Assembly: GCA_030068145.1 (NCBI GenBank) | Contig: JAPJBO010000012.1 | Coordinates: forward strand, 310,001 to 374,000 | DNA from: Diplonema papillatum | Lineage: Eukaryota; Euglenozoa; Diplonemea; Diplonemida; Diplonemidae | DNA: 64,000 nt | Direction of reading: 5' to 3' | Part shown: in pieces, positions 1 to 11,005 of the stretch | Position numbering within the stretch: position 1 is the stretch's first letter | How the letters are laid out: each line of letters opens with the position of its first letter | Notes under the pieces: model-generated | What the model was told of the DNA's origin: nothing | Databases searched by the model: none | Seen by the model: only the letters and a program-made list of their open reading frames with translations | Program-made: the position numbers and the translations under genes

Positions 1-931
1 CGGGGGTTGGGCCGTATGGTAACGTCTCGGGAAACGAAGTTTCGGGGGGGGGGGGGGGGGGGGGGTAACAAATACTCCGGGAATAACGTTATATAACGTT
101 ATATAACGGCCATCTATGGAAAAGGGTCGCAGGGAGTGTAAGACTCCGCAGGTAGGGTATGAAACCTGGCTTGACGGAGTCGTCTTTTTTATTATTTTTC
201 GCCGCGTGTTGTGTGCCGCTCGTGAGCGCAGAGCGATCCAAAGCTAGAGCTTTCATCAGTGGGTCCTTTGGATTGGGGGATCGTTGTTATTAGTGCTGGT
301 TTTGAGGGATAAGGAAAACTTCCGAAAAGGTAAAAAATATGCCTTCGCTCTTTCGCTTTCCTTTCAAAAACTGTTGCGTTGACGCATCCACACAGAGACC
401 CCTGTTTTTCTTTTTTTTTGAGCAGGCCGAGTTCCAGGCCTCTCTTCAGGTTGTTCTTCTTCTTTTTCACCTGGTATGTCTTGAGTTAGGGATCTCCATG
501 TGAAGCACGGACATGTAAACTGTGACAGTGACATGATCTTCAGTTTGGTGTTGGTTCGCTCATTGCTCAGGCTTACATTTTTGGAACACATTGCAATGTC
601 TCGAAAAAGTCTTTTTGCGGTGGCCTCCGCTAGTCTGGTAGTCCGTGCTACCTACTACTGTACGTACTCTTTCTCTCTTTTACTCTCTTTGTCTTGCCAA
701 AAAAGACAGGCGCTTCGTTTTGTTTGTGCGTGCCGGTTGATCGTTTTCCCACTTGTATTTACCCTGTGGGTATTCAGGTAAGGAATTCTGATCAACCACC
801 AAAACACGCTGCCTACGTCTTTTTAGCCTGCACAATACATTGAAGGGCAACCCACAGGATTGTTAGTACTAAAAATCCGTTCCCGTTCCCCCACTTCTGG
901 AACGCGCTAAACGTCTTCCGGGTGCAATTTT
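1..931. other. Intergenic, no gene seen
   Basis: I see no supportable gene. The stretch has a run of about 20 G at 46-65 and short pyrimidine-rich tracts. Positions 700-830 match 53380-53500 (repeat family R6, two copies seen), including the shared segments around 740-765 and 795-820. Confidence 0.6.
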
Positions 932-1762
932 TCATTTGAAACGCCGTTTCCTCAGTAAGCCCCGCAGTGCAGGAAATGTGTCTGTTTCGGACCAAGGAAC
1001 CGTTTCCGGTGCTCCGTTTGAAGAAGCTTTTTGGCTCCGAACACATTCGCAATGAATGTAGCCATTCGGATTGGGGGAGGGGTTGCGCACCTTCTTCAGG
1101 AGTGACTGCTTTTTGATAACGACGCGCAGGATCGAGTCTCGGATATTATCGGGCACCCGCATAGGCACTTCGTAGACGCTGAAGAGGGCCATGACGAACT
1201 TGGCGCATTGGATCGAGGCCGTCACCTTCGCCGGCGGGCGAGCCCGTGGAGAGCGGCTTCGCTGGCTGCCGGCTTGCTGGAGGGCAGCGGCCGTGTCGGC
1301 TTCGTACTTGTGAATGCGCTCCGCGCTCCACGGAAGAGCGAGGGCCAGCACCCGGTTCCACTGGGCGCCCAGCAAAGCGAGCCGAGCCTGTTCGCCGAGC
1401 TGGAGGGACGCCCACCATCGCTGGATCGCGGTGGCGGCCTTCCGCAGCCTCTTCACGACCTCCTTCACGCGGATGCGCTGCCACTCGACGTCGAGGAACT
1501 TCCGAACGACCCTGCTCGCCTTCCGCTTCCTCCGGATGTTGATCCACATGCGGAACACCCACGCGTGCTTGGCGAGGAGGCGGTGCTGCATTCTTTCCGA
1601 GGGCTTCACGCTCAAAAACCGGTTGGCCACGTCGAACGCCGTCCGCACCACCGCGACGCATTTCGCCGTCTTCGGCTTCGGCTTCGTAGCGTTCCTCACT
1701 GCACCGTAGATGGCGCAAACGCTGTTCGCAAACACTACCAAGGTCGCCAGGTGGCACATCAT
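932..1762 (-). CDS. IQ-motif protein, possibly the 3' part of a longer gene
   Basis: The frame encodes about 276 residues. A basic region rich in Arg, Lys and Trp (about residues 75-110) leads into AATAIQRWW, an IQ-type calmodulin-binding core. IQ motifs bind calmodulin or myosin light chains, so a calmodulin-regulated or cytoskeletal role is possible, but nothing else identifies the family. The open frame starts upstream at a non-ATG codon, and the first in-frame ATG ends at 1762. That start would give a hydrophobic N-terminus (ATLVVFANSVCAIYG) that could be a signal anchor. The frame continues upstream to a possible acceptor (cacacag, about 1788), so the true 5' exon may be missing. A copy of dispersed repeat R5 lies directly upstream at 1795-1890. 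Confidence 0.5.
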   Translation of the reverse strand: MMCHLATLVVFANSVCAIYGAVRNATKPKPKTAKCVAVVRTAFDVANRFLSVKPSERMQHRLLAKHAWVFRMWINIRRKRKASRVVRKFLDVEWQRIRVKEVVKRLRKAATAIQRWWASLQLGEQARLALLGAQWNRVLALALPWSAERIHKYEADTAAALQQAGSQRSRSPRARPPAKVTASIQCAKFVMALFSVYEVPMRVPDNIRDSILRVVIKKQSLLKKVRNPSPNPNGYIHCECVRSQKASSNGAPETVPWSETDTFPALRGLLRKRRFK

Positions 1763-1794
1763 GTCTCGCTTCAACGCGATGGTGGCTGTGTGTT

Positions 1795-1890
1795 TTTGTG
1801 TCTAACAAATGCAATTTGTCAAGAACAAAAACCGATCGATGGCAGCGTACTATCCTCACTCCCGTTAGATGAACAAAACAGGTTTGAAGG
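1795..1890 (+). repeat. Dispersed repeat R5, copy 1
   Basis: About 95 bases match segments at 22462-22592 (inside FAN1) and 40077-40165, both in the opposite orientation. Shared landmarks are a block reading acaaatgcaatttgtcaaga, a block around ccgatcgatggcag, and one around aaacaggtttgaaggaag. Confidence 0.7.
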
Positions 1891-1904
1891 AAGTTTTTTT
1901 TTGA

Positions 1905-2035
1905 ACGCTTACGCCCGCCACTGAACCCAAATTTACCTGTGTTTCGTGTGGGCTACAGCACATTTGCCTCTCCTTTGGTCTATTGCAACTGGCAGTCTCC
2001 TCAAGCATTTCCTACAAAGCGGGTGACAAAAACGG
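1905..2035 (-). repeat. Dispersed repeat R2, reverse copy
   Basis: The reverse complement matches 31950-32095 and 59728-60140. Shared blocks read tgccagttgcaatag, acacgaaacacaggtaaat and gcgggcgtaagcg. There is no coding potential. Confidence 0.7.
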
Positions 2036-2538
2036 ACGTAAGTGACAACAAAATGCCTGCCGTTCTTCGCGACGACATTGATCTTTCTACTGTGAAGGGG
2101 AAGGACGTGACCGCGGTTGAGTGGCCCGCGGATGAGTCGAAAGCTGATGAAAGAACAACTTATGTTGAGCTGCCTCGGTTCCGTGACGGCCGAGGGGTTA
2201 GCCGAATACAGCGCGCGGAAGAGCGAGCCAATAGCAGATCTGTGACTCTCCTAAATGCCCAGGCTGCACGCGCACTACACTGACGCATAAAACAAGTTTG
2301 AGTGCCTTCTGGCTACCTATCTCGATGAGGATAGGAAATATGTTGAGCTTGCGTCGTGAAGAGGATCGATGATTGAAACTAGTCTCCGTGAATAAGGAAC
2401 GCCTGGAGTCTCTGATCGTGCACCAGCATGATTCCGAAGGTGCTGCAGATCCGCCATGGGATCGATGTGAAGAGCTGGTCGTGTCTCAGAGACCAGATTT
2501 AGCAAAAACGAGCTCCCTGTGCAGAAAGGCGAATCATT
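2036..2538. other. Intergenic, no gene seen
   Basis: Only short open frames without family signature are present. I see nothing supportable between the R2 copy and the next gene. Confidence 0.5.
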
Positions 2539-3585
2539 CTAGCGACGGTATCGTCCGGCAGCAAGAAAAACGACGTTCCGTCGCAAAGCAAAAGCGCTAC
2601 CTTGCCGCTCGCCCGCCTTCTCCGTCTTCGAGACGTACTGCTGCTCCTCCCTCGTGGCGGCCAGGTCGAAGACGTGCTGCCGGTGCCTGCGCTCCATCGA
2701 CATCCTGCGGACGAGCGCGTCGTGCTTGTTCTGCGGACTGAGCAGGACGGCCGGGCGCGGCGAACGCGTGCCGCTGAGCTTCTGCTTCCGCGTCGTCGCG
2801 ACCCGCTCAACCTTCACCGCGAAGGCCGCCTGCGCGGCCCTGTTTTCCTTCAGCCTCCGCATGATGTACGCGGCATACCCCTGCCGCTTGACGTCCCTCG
2901 TCCGCCGGTACGCTTCCAACGGGCTCAGCGGGGATTCCGCGGGCAGCACCTGGTCGCTGTCGAGGAACCAGTACTCTCTTTCGGTGAACAGCTCGGACCC
3001 GTCGCAGCTGCCGCCGGTGTTCGACGGGGAGGAGGCGGAAGGGCGTGCGATGGGCGAGAGCCGCTGCTGCTGCCGCTCCCTGCGTTGCCCCGGCTTCTTC
3101 AAGGAAAACAGCACCGGGTGTCGGCGCGGCGGCGTCGCGCCGCGCGTCCGCGAGAGGCACGGCTCCGGCGGGGACCGCTTCGCAGCCGTCGACGGCGGCT
3201 TCGGCGGCGAGGCGGCGCCGGCGTCGCCGCCGGGCAGCATGTGGCCCAGGCCCCGCGACCGGAGGAGGGACTGCAGCACGACGCCTATGGAGCGGTTCTT
3301 CCGCGCGCCCCGGCTGCCCTTCGCCCTCGCTTCCCGCTCGTTTTCGGGCGGGGCGCTGGTCGACAGCGAGGAGGGGTCGTCGGCGTTCAGGTCGTGCAGC
3401 AGGCGCTTCACGCGCTCGTTCCGCTCTTCCGTCCATTGCGACACGAGCTTCCCCCGGCGCCAGCGGCCCGGGGGCGCCGCGGTACCCGCGTCGCCCCCTC
3501 GCTCCTCGCAGTCCAGCGGCTTCAGCAAACGGGGCGGCTTTTCGTACACATTCGTCGAGATCGAACTCGCGTGTGATCTGCCCAT
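2539..3585 (-). CDS. Basic hypothetical protein
   Basis: A 348-residue frame begins at a clear ATG (3585), preceded by a purine-rich leader. The product is rich in Arg, Ser and Pro, contains KLVSQWTEERNERVKRLL near residue 45, and has a charged, probably helical region at about residues 215-300 (DVKRQGYAAYIMRRLKENRA). I recognise no family. Codon use is GC-rich like the neighbouring genes, which supports real coding. A possible donor (caag|gtagcg, 2601-2600) near the 3' end means the last residues are uncertain. A coding segment around 3215-3300 recurs twice, in broken form, upstream of the start codon (3860-4015). Confidence 0.5.
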   Translation of the reverse strand: MGRSHASSISTNVYEKPPRLLKPLDCEERGGDAGTAAPPGRWRRGKLVSQWTEERNERVKRLLHDLNADDPSSLSTSAPPENEREARAKGSRGARKNRSIGVVLQSLLRSRGLGHMLPGGDAGAASPPKPPSTAAKRSPPEPCLSRTRGATPPRRHPVLFSLKKPGQRRERQQQRLSPIARPSASSPSNTGGSCDGSELFTEREYWFLDSDQVLPAESPLSPLEAYRRTRDVKRQGYAAYIMRRLKENRAAQAAFAVKVERVATTRKQKLSGTRSPRPAVLLSPQNKHDALVRRMSMERRHRQHVFDLAATREEQQYVSKTEKAGERQGSAFALRRNVVFLAAGRYRR

Positions 3586-3859
3586 TCTCTCCCCAACTCC
3601 AACATCGGGGGGGGGGGCAGCTTCTACCGCAACGCAACCATTTTTTTGTTAACCCCCGCTTCTCTTTCTGCGTTTCTTGTTTTTTTTTTTTTTTGAGAAA
3701 AAAGCGAATTGTGCAGTGCTCTCGCTAATCACCTTTCTCTAGGTCCCAGGGGAGAATAATTTCTTTGAGTACAGAGAGCGCGTGGTGCTTGCACCAGGGG
3801 GGAGGGGTGTGTGAATAATTAAGCGTAAACTCGAGAGAGAACGCTGGCAGCGTGTCTGG

Positions 3860-4015
3860 GAGTCGCCGCCGGGCAGCATGTGGCCCAGGCCCCGCGGACC
3901 GCAGGACGACGCCTGTCGAGCGGTTCTGCCTGAGAGAAAACGCTGGCAGCGTGCGTGAGAGGAACATGTGCCCCAGGCCCCTCGACCGGAGGAGGGGCTG
4001 ACGACGCCTATCGAA
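3860..4015 (-). pseudogene. Two broken copies of a segment of the upstream neighbour (2539-3585)
   Basis: Positions 3865-3930 and 3960-4015 repeat the gene segment 3215-3300 (block gggcagcatgtggcccaggc and the following ccgcgaccggaggag / cgacgcctat parts). The first copy is close to identical over its first 40 bases; the second is more diverged. Both sit 5' of the intact gene. No long coding frame is kept. Confidence 0.75.
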
Positions 4016-4075
4016 AAGTCTCCCATGAATGTGGCAATGGTGGACGTTGGGAAATGTTGCAGCGGGGTGTGAAAT

Positions 4076-4105
4076 CAGTCAACAGGGCGAAAGCTCTGTT
4101 GACTG
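4076..4105. repeat. Perfect 10-bp inverted repeat beside the satellite
   Basis: cagtcaacag at 4076-4085 is exactly complementary to ctgttgactg at 4096-4105, with a 10-base loop. It lies about 40 bases before the nonamer array and shares the caacag core of the satellite unit. Confidence 0.75.
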
Positions 4106-4146
4106 GCAATGTGGGTTCGCCCTGTTGGCTAGTTCCACTCCCCGCG

Positions 4147-7100
4147 TTGCAACAGCTGCAACAGTTGCAACAGTTGCAACAGTTCCAACAGTTGCAACAG
4201 TTCCAACAGTTGCAACAGTTGCAACAGTTGCAACAGTTCCAACAGTTGCAACAGTTCCAACAGTTCCAACAGTTGCAACAGTTGCAACAGTTCCAACAGT
4301 TGCAACAGTTCCAACAGTTCCAACAGTTCCAACAGTTGCAACAGTTGCAACAGTTGCAACAGTTCCAACAGTTGCAACAGTTCCAACAGTTCCAACAGTT
4401 CCAACAGTTCCAACAGTTCCAACAGTTGCAACAGTTGCAACAGTTCCAACAGTTCCAACAGTTCCAACAGTTCCAACAGTTCCAACAGTTCCAACAGTTC
4501 CAACAGTTGCAACAGTTGCAACAGTTGCAACAGTTCCAACAGTTCCAACAGTTCCAACAGTTCCAACAGTTCCAACAGTTGCAACAGTTCCAACAGTTCC
4601 AACAGTTCCAACAGTTCCAACAGTTCCAACAGTTCCAACAGTTGCAACAGTTGCAACAGTTGCAACAGTTGCAACAGTTGCAACAGTTGCAACAGTTCCA
4701 ACAGTTGCAACAGTTCCAACAGTTCCAACAGTTGCAACAGTTCCAACAGTTCCAACAGTTCCAACAGTTCCAACAGTTCCAACAGTTCCAACAGTTCCAA
4801 CAGTTCCAACAGTTCCAACAGTTCCAACAGTTCCAACAGTTCCAACAGTTCCAACAGTTCCAACAGTTCCAACAGTTCCAACAGTTCCAACAGTTCCAAC
4901 AGTTCCAACAGTTCCAACAGTTGCAACAGTTGCAACAGTTGCAACAGTTCCAACAGTTCCAACAGTTCCAACAGTTCCAACAGTTCCAACAGTTCCAACA
5001 GTTCCAACAGTTCCAACAGTTCCAACAGTTCCAACAGTTCCAACAGTTCCAACAGTTCCAACAGTTCCAACAGTTCCAACAGTTCCAACAGTTCCAACAG
5101 TTCCAACAGTTCCAACAGTTCCAACAGTTCCAACAGTTCCAACAGTTCCAACAGTTCCAACAGTTCCAACAGTTCCAACAGTTCCAACAGTTCCAACAGT
5201 TCCAACAGTTCCAACAGTTCCAACAGTTCCAACAGTTCCAACAGTTCCAACAGTTCCAACAGTTCCAACAGTTCCAACAGTTCCAACAGTTCCAACAGTT
5301 CCAACAGTTCCAACAGTTCCAACAGTTCCAACAGTTCCAACAGTTCCAACAGTTCCAACAGTTCCAACAGTTCCAACAGTTCCAACAGTTCCAACAGTTC
5401 CAACAGTTCCAACAGTTCCAACAGTTCCAACAGTTCCAACAGTTCCAACAGTTCCAACAGTTCCAACAGTTCCAACAGTTCCAACAGTTCCAACAGTTCC
5501 AACAGTTCCAACAGTTCCAACAGTTCCAACAGTTCCAACAGTTCCAACAGTTCCAACAGTTCCAACAGTTCCAACAGTTCCAACAGTTCCAACAGTTCCA
5601 ACAGTTCCAACAGTTCCAACAGTTGCAACAGTTGCAACAGTTGCAACAGTTGCAACAGTTGCAACAGTTGCAACAGTTCCAACAGTTCCAACAGTTCCAA
5701 CAGTTCCAACAGTTCCAACAGTTCCAACAGTTCCAACAGTTGCAACAGTTCCAACAGTTCCAACAGTTCCAACAGTTCCAACAGTTCCAACAGTTCCAAC
5801 AGTTCCAACAGTTCCAACAGTTCCAACAGTTCCAACAGTTCCAACAGTTCCAACAGTTCCAACAGTTCCAACAGTTCCAACAGTTCCAACAGTTCCAACA
5901 GTTCCAACAGTTCCAACAGTTCCAACAGTTCCAACAGTTCCAACAGTTCCAACAGTTCCAACAGTTCCAACAGTTCCAACAGTTCCAACAGTTCCAACAG
6001 TTCCAACAGTTCCAACAGTTCCAACAGTTCCAACAGTTCCAACAGTTCCAACAGTTCCAACAGTTCCAACAGTTCCAACAGTTCCAACAGTTCCAACAGT
6101 TCCAACAGTTCCAACAGTTCCAACAGTTCCAACAGTTCCAACAGTTCCAACAGTTCCAACAGTTCCAACAGTTCCAACAGTTCCAACAGTTCCAACAGTT
6201 CCAACAGTTCCAACAGTTCCAACAGTTGCAACAGTTCCAACAGTTCCAACAGTTCCAACAGTTCCAACAGTTCCAACAGTTCCAACAGTTCCAACAGTTC
6301 CAACAGTTCCAACAGTTCCAACAGTTCCAACAGTTCCAACAGTTCCAACAGTTCCAACAGTTCCAACAGTTCCAACAGTTCCAACAGTTCCAACAGTTCC
6401 AACAGTTCCAACAGTTCCAACAGTTCCAACAGTTCCAACAGTTCCAACAGTTCCAACAGTTCCAACAGTTCCAACAGTTCCAACAGTTCCAACAGTTCCA
6501 ACAGTTCCAACAGTTCCAACAGTTCCAACAGTTCCAACAGTTCCAACAGTTCCAACAGTTCCAACAGTTCCAACAGTTCCAACAGTTCCAACAGTTCCAA
6601 CAGTTCCAACAGTTCCAACAGTTCCAACAGTTCCAACAGTTCCAACAGTTCCAACAGTTCCAACAGTTCCAACAGTTCCAACAGTTCCAACAGTTCCAAC
6701 AGTTCCAACAGTTCCAACAGTTCCAACAGTTCCAACAGTTCCAACAGTTCCAACAGTTCCAACAGTTCCAACAGTTCCAACAGTTCCAACAGTTCCAACA
6801 GTTCCAACAGTTCCAACAGTTCCAACAGTTCCAACAGTTCCAACAGTTCCAACAGTTCCAACAGTTGCAACAGTTCCAACAGTTCCAACAGTTCCAACAG
6901 TTCCAACAGTTCCAACAGTTCCAACAGTTCCAACAGTTCCAACAGTTCCAACAGTTCCAACAGTTCCAACAGTTCCAACAGTTCCAACAGTTCCAACAGT
7001 TCCAACAGTTCCAACAGTTCCAACAGTTCCAACAGTTCCAACAGTTCCAACAGTTCCAACAGTTCCAACAGTTCCAACAGTTCCAACAGTTCCAACAGTT

Positions 7101-7335
7101 CCAACAGTTCCAACAGTTCCAACAGTTCCAACAGTTCCAACAGTTCCAACAGTTCCAACAGTTCCAACAGTTCCAACAGTTCCAACAGTTCCAACAGTTC
7201 CAACAGTTCCAACAGTTCCAACAGTTCCAACAGTTCCAACAGTTCCAACAGTTCCAACAGTTCCAACAGTTCCAACAGTTCCAACAGTTCCAACAGTTCC
7301 AACAGTTCCAACAGTTCCAACAGTTCCAACAGTTC
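4147..7335. repeat. 3.2-kb nonamer satellite, about 354 units
   Basis: The array is an almost unbroken tandem run of the 9-mer ttccaacag, with a minor variant ttgcaacag differing at one base. G-type units are common in 4147-4950, form a block near 5625-5675, and then appear singly near 5740, 6226 and 6866; the rest is nearly uniform. No reading frame of the unit contains a stop codon, so long frames open on both strands (for example poly-QQF or poly-LLE). I treat these as artefacts, because no frame has a non-repeat coding flank. Confidence 0.95.
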
Positions 7336-7951
7336 CCAATGTCCATTCTCGGGAGACTCGCTCGACAGTAGCCTCGAGAAAACCTTTCGTGATATTCTGT
7401 CAATATTTCTGCAGATGCTGATAGCTATATTCGTGTCTTCGCAGGTGCGCAATTGTGTCAGTCAACCAACGAACAAACGAGCATCGCAGACCCCTCCGTC
7501 GGTGCCAGTGACGGTGACTGAGACGTCAACGCCTCCGAAAGCGAGCGAGACTACAGCATGTAGTGCTGTTGTTCAACCTTCGGCGACTGAAAGTTGCTGA
7601 CGTGCTTCGCCTGCTCCCGGACTCCTGGCTTTGCCCCCGCGCACAGTACGTGCCCGGGTTCAAACACCCGGAGCTCCTCCGCGCGTCTCCCCTGGGAGGT
7701 CTCCTTCCTATGACTGCACGCTTGTCAGCTCGTTGGTGCCTCTGCTCGGCATTGCTGGGCGGACACAAACTTGCATTGCAGGAAACGAAGAATACCAGAA
7801 GGCAAGGGTTGCATTGCTCAGACGCGGCAATGCAAGGAGAGGTGATGGGAGAGGGTTCTTCGCGTTTCGGGTTGCGAAGCCGTCGTGGGCACTCAGAATG
7901 TGTGAGATGTACTTGGACTCGCTTTCACTTCAAGGGCATGGCAAGTTCAAC
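7336..7951. other. Intergenic, no gene seen
   Basis: This lies between the satellite and the 3' end of the PPR-like gene. Only short frames without family signature are present, plus a short palindrome around 7649-7675 (ccgggttcaaacacccgg). Confidence 0.5.
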
Positions 7952-9916
7952 TTATATCTGATGCACTCGAGTCACAACTGCATGCGGCAAAGACGCCATC
8001 TTCGAAACGGCACGCGCCTTGTCCTGGAGGCCAGCCTTTTCGTACACGCACTTCAGCTGCTGCCGGAAGGCGTCTGACTCGGCAACGCTGCACTGTTGCT
8101 GCTGCTGCCTCAGGGTTTCAGCAAATTGCCAGTCGTCGCCTGCCATGCGTATCAACGCCGTGAAAACGTGCGCGCTGTTGATGCTGGCAGACATCGAGGC
8201 GTGCTCGTAATAGCGGAGGGCCACCGCTTTTGCCTCTTTGGCTTTCTCGGATGGCAACCGCTCGAATGCTGTGGCCGCCGTGCGAATCACCATTAAATAA
8301 TCATCAGCAGTAAAAGAGGAGGGATCTGTGCCGGACCTTTCCTTCTTCCTCCATTCAGCGCGTCTCTCCGTCAGCAAATGAAGTACCCCATCCACGTCAC
8401 CCGCCGCTTGGTGCACGTGGGCAAGCCCGTCGGCGACTTGACGCGGTTGAACACTTGCTTTGCCTTCTCAACGTCGCTACTTGCAACGCATGCTGACAAC
8501 AGAGCCCGGGCCACAGGTGGATCGGCCCGATTTAATGCAAAACGTGCTGCCAACAGCTCCGCTTTGAACAGCGTCGGTGACCGAGCAACTGTCAGCAACA
8601 TAGACGGCATCAGTTCCTTCCTCCTCTCTTCGCAGTAAATCTCGCCGTGTGGCAGCCGTTCGCTTCGCAGTCCAGAGCGTTCAGCGCAAAGAAACGAAAC
8701 AATGGCAGCGGGGTCAGGCAGCAAGCGGGGAGGGCGCGAGAGCATGTGTTCCAAAATAGCAACCGCCTGCTCAAACAATGCCGGCACCCGCTGCGTCAGG
8801 AGAACGGAGATGAGTGCCAAGTAAACGTAGACAGTCGGGGCCGTCCCGGCGGCTACCATTTCTGTGAAGACGTCGACGGTTTGCTTGGCGTTCCCTTCGC
8901 TTGGTGCTCGCAAAGACAGCAGCCTCGCGGTGTATGCATCCGCAGTCGCGGCGATATGCGCAACGACAACATTTCGGCCCAGATTTCCTCGACCCTTCGC
9001 GATTGGAGAAGCTGCGCGAAGAAGCTGATGACGTACGCGTAGGGCGCCGCCGACAGGCGTCGGTATTTGTTCGGGAAAGAAGCCACGACCGTGCGCAGGA
9101 GCCCAGTTTTTTGCTTTCGGAGTACTGTATTGAGCACAATGCGCTTGGCCAGCGCCACAGGCGGGTTGCCATCCAAGGCTCGGTGCACGTCGGCTATTGC
9201 TCGCTTGTCATTGTCCAAACATGCTATCACGACTTTCCTCTTCTCCTGTAGCTCGGTCGTTGTATCCTTTGCCGCATTCAAAGGGCCTGCCGCTGCATTG
9301 CCAGCCGCTGTGTGCGTGTTTAAAGTGATTTTTCCCTATGTGGTGTGCCAAAGCCACTCATTTTGGAAACAAATGCATTCAACTGCGAGTCTGAGCCGAC
9401 CAATGCACGTACAAAACGGCTTCGTGAACGCTCGAGCTTAGTCAACGTTCCTCCCAAACACGCCACGTGAACACGTTGGGAGTACAAGCGTTGTTAATCC
9501 GACTGCCTGGCTGGTACTTGACACAGTGGTTCATCTGCATTATTTCGGGCTTGGTATTTTTTGACTGCAACGACAGTCTGCTGCCATCGACGGAGGTTTG
9601 GACATACCTTCGCCCATGATTCCGGGGCCGGCGCTGCCATCAGCAACCAGTGCGACGGCCTATTCATCGCGGTCACATAGAAATGCTTGTTTCTCACAAC
9701 CTGTGTTTTAGCTCCATTGTTTACGCAAGTCGCAATGTATTGGCCTCTTCTTTGTCGTGAATTCAGTTCATATGAAGGGCCTGCAACTTCTCCACCTTGT
9801 AGGTTAGGAAGACCCGACATCGAAGCATGAAAAAGCATCGTCGCTATGACTGCTTGGCTGCCAGAAGCCACGAACCGGCTCGGAAAAGGAAACGTCAACG
9901 GAAGCAACTGGGTCAT
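7952..9916 (-). CDS. PPR-like organellar RNA-binding protein; one intron, two frameshifts
   Basis: Inferred exon 1 is 9916-9608 (103 codons, ATG start, phase 0 donor AAG|GTATGT). The intron is 9607-9336 and exon 2 runs 9335-7952. Exon 2 shows about 35-residue paired-helix units typical of pentatricopeptide repeats, such as PYAYVISFFAQLLQSRRVEE and TVYVYLALISVLL. PPR proteins bind organellar RNA. Exon 1 begins MTQLLPLTFPFPSRF, compatible with an organelle-targeting leader. Coding passes between three frames: near 8955 (after LRISP) and near 8430 (after FNRVK), each repaired by one added base. This could be a young pseudogene or two sequence errors. The family call rests on repeat pattern only. 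Confidence 0.6.
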
Positions 9917-10324
9917 TCGGCTAGTTTTTCGGGATGCAGGGGGAGGCGGGAGGGAAGCATTCAGCTCGTACGGAACGGAGCGGCTTCGTTAAGATGGCTA
10001 GAAAAAGGGCCGTGCGAGAGTCGCTCGAAACGCACAGGTTCTATGGGAGGCAAACCGTGAAACGCCAGGCACCGGCAGCGCGGTTAACTGCACTAACTGT
10101 GCCCCTGCTGGTTTCTTTTCCGCGATGCGCGTGGTCGATTTTCCCAAAAGACTTTGGGAAAATACTCGGGGCGCCCGCCGGTCACAGCCAGGACCTCCCG
10201 CGCTACCCTCCAGCACAGGCGACTTCGTCGCGGAGAGGAGGCCCCTACAACCGCGTCTGGGCAATCAGTTAAAAAATCAGGGCCCCCCGACTGCGACTCG
10301 CTAGACAGCATTGACTTGTCCTCT
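9917..10324. other. Intergenic, no gene seen
   Basis: This is the 5' flank of the PPR-like gene. No supportable gene or RNA is seen. Confidence 0.5.
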
Positions 10325-10440
10325 TTTAGAGTTAAAGTTCGCTTGAAATTCAGGGGGTTTAGGGTCTCCGTGTGGTCATTCATGAATGGGTTCTCTTAGA
10401 GCAAGTAAGGGCTATGTGGTTACGGGTTGTATATTTAGTG
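10325..10440 (+). repeat. Dispersed repeat R1, copy 1
   Basis: This matches the R1 core shared with 15061, 15720, 50498, 50915, 54200 and 59560: tttagagttaaagttcgctt, then a tctccgtgtggtcatt block, and the tail gggttctcttagagcaagta seen also at 50560 and 50970. Confidence 0.8.
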
Positions 10441-10700
10441 CACGTTTTCGTTATGGGTTATGGCTAGCCATGTCCGGGACTGTTTGTGACCGACACCAAG
10501 TACATTCCTTCGTGGAGTGTAGTCTTGGGCCCCCACGTTCTACAAGTTGAGCAGGGGTTGCCTTGTAGCCCGTACCGGTTTGTAACCCCTTTTTTGCGAT
10601 AACCAGTAACCACTTCCTTAGTGAGCATACTTGTTGCATGCGAAGTGCACAAAACGGAAGGGAGGGGTTCCTTTGGGTTGCCGTCAATTTTCATCGGAAA
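10440..10700 (+). repeat. Dispersed repeat R4, copy 1
   Basis: This matches 41480-41640. Shared blocks include gaccgacaccaag, tagtcttgggcccccac and gttgagcaggggttgcc. It directly adjoins the R1 copy at 10325. Confidence 0.75.
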
Positions 10701-10710
10701 GATCATAGTG

Positions 10711-10800
10711 TAAAGGGGGTCGAATAATAGCTGTTATTTGACACGCGTTTGGTTGTCTAAAAACACTCCCACTATTCGATTCCACTACGCCGGCTGATTA
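10711..10800 (+). mobile_element. Half copy of the MITE at 52972
   Basis: From aaagggggtcgaataat onward this matches the left half of the small inverted-repeat element at 52972-53119, including tttgacacgcgt and ggttgtctaaaaacact. The right terminal repeat is missing. Confidence 0.7.
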
Positions 10801-11005
10801 AATTTCGAGCCCTTTTTTACCGGCAGACTCGCACAAAAAATCAACCGATTTTTCAACAGTGGAAGCTTTGTCAATCAGCTGACGCACCGGCAACATGTTG
10901 TCGTAAACCCCTTCTGATCGGCAGACCTTCCAAAAAATCAGCCGGCTGATTATCAGCCGGTCAGTTTTTCAAGAATTTTTTTTCCGGCTGAAATCAGCCG
11001 CTTTT
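10790..11005. repeat. Cluster of short palindromes on a ccggctgat core
   Basis: Variants of ccggctgat and atcagccgg recur at least six times on both strands, including a perfect block near 10938-10960 (cagccggctgattatcagcc). Poly-T stretches separate them. No gene is present. Confidence 0.55.

Noticed and set aside
1208-1924. Plus-strand frame opposite the IQ-motif gene
   Set aside because: No family features; it is the shadow of the minus-strand frame and ends in repeats R5 and R2.
3955-7421. Long open frames through the nonamer array on both strands (over 1000 codons)
   Set aside because: The 9-base unit has no stop in any frame, so openness is automatic; none of the frames continues into credible coding sequence.
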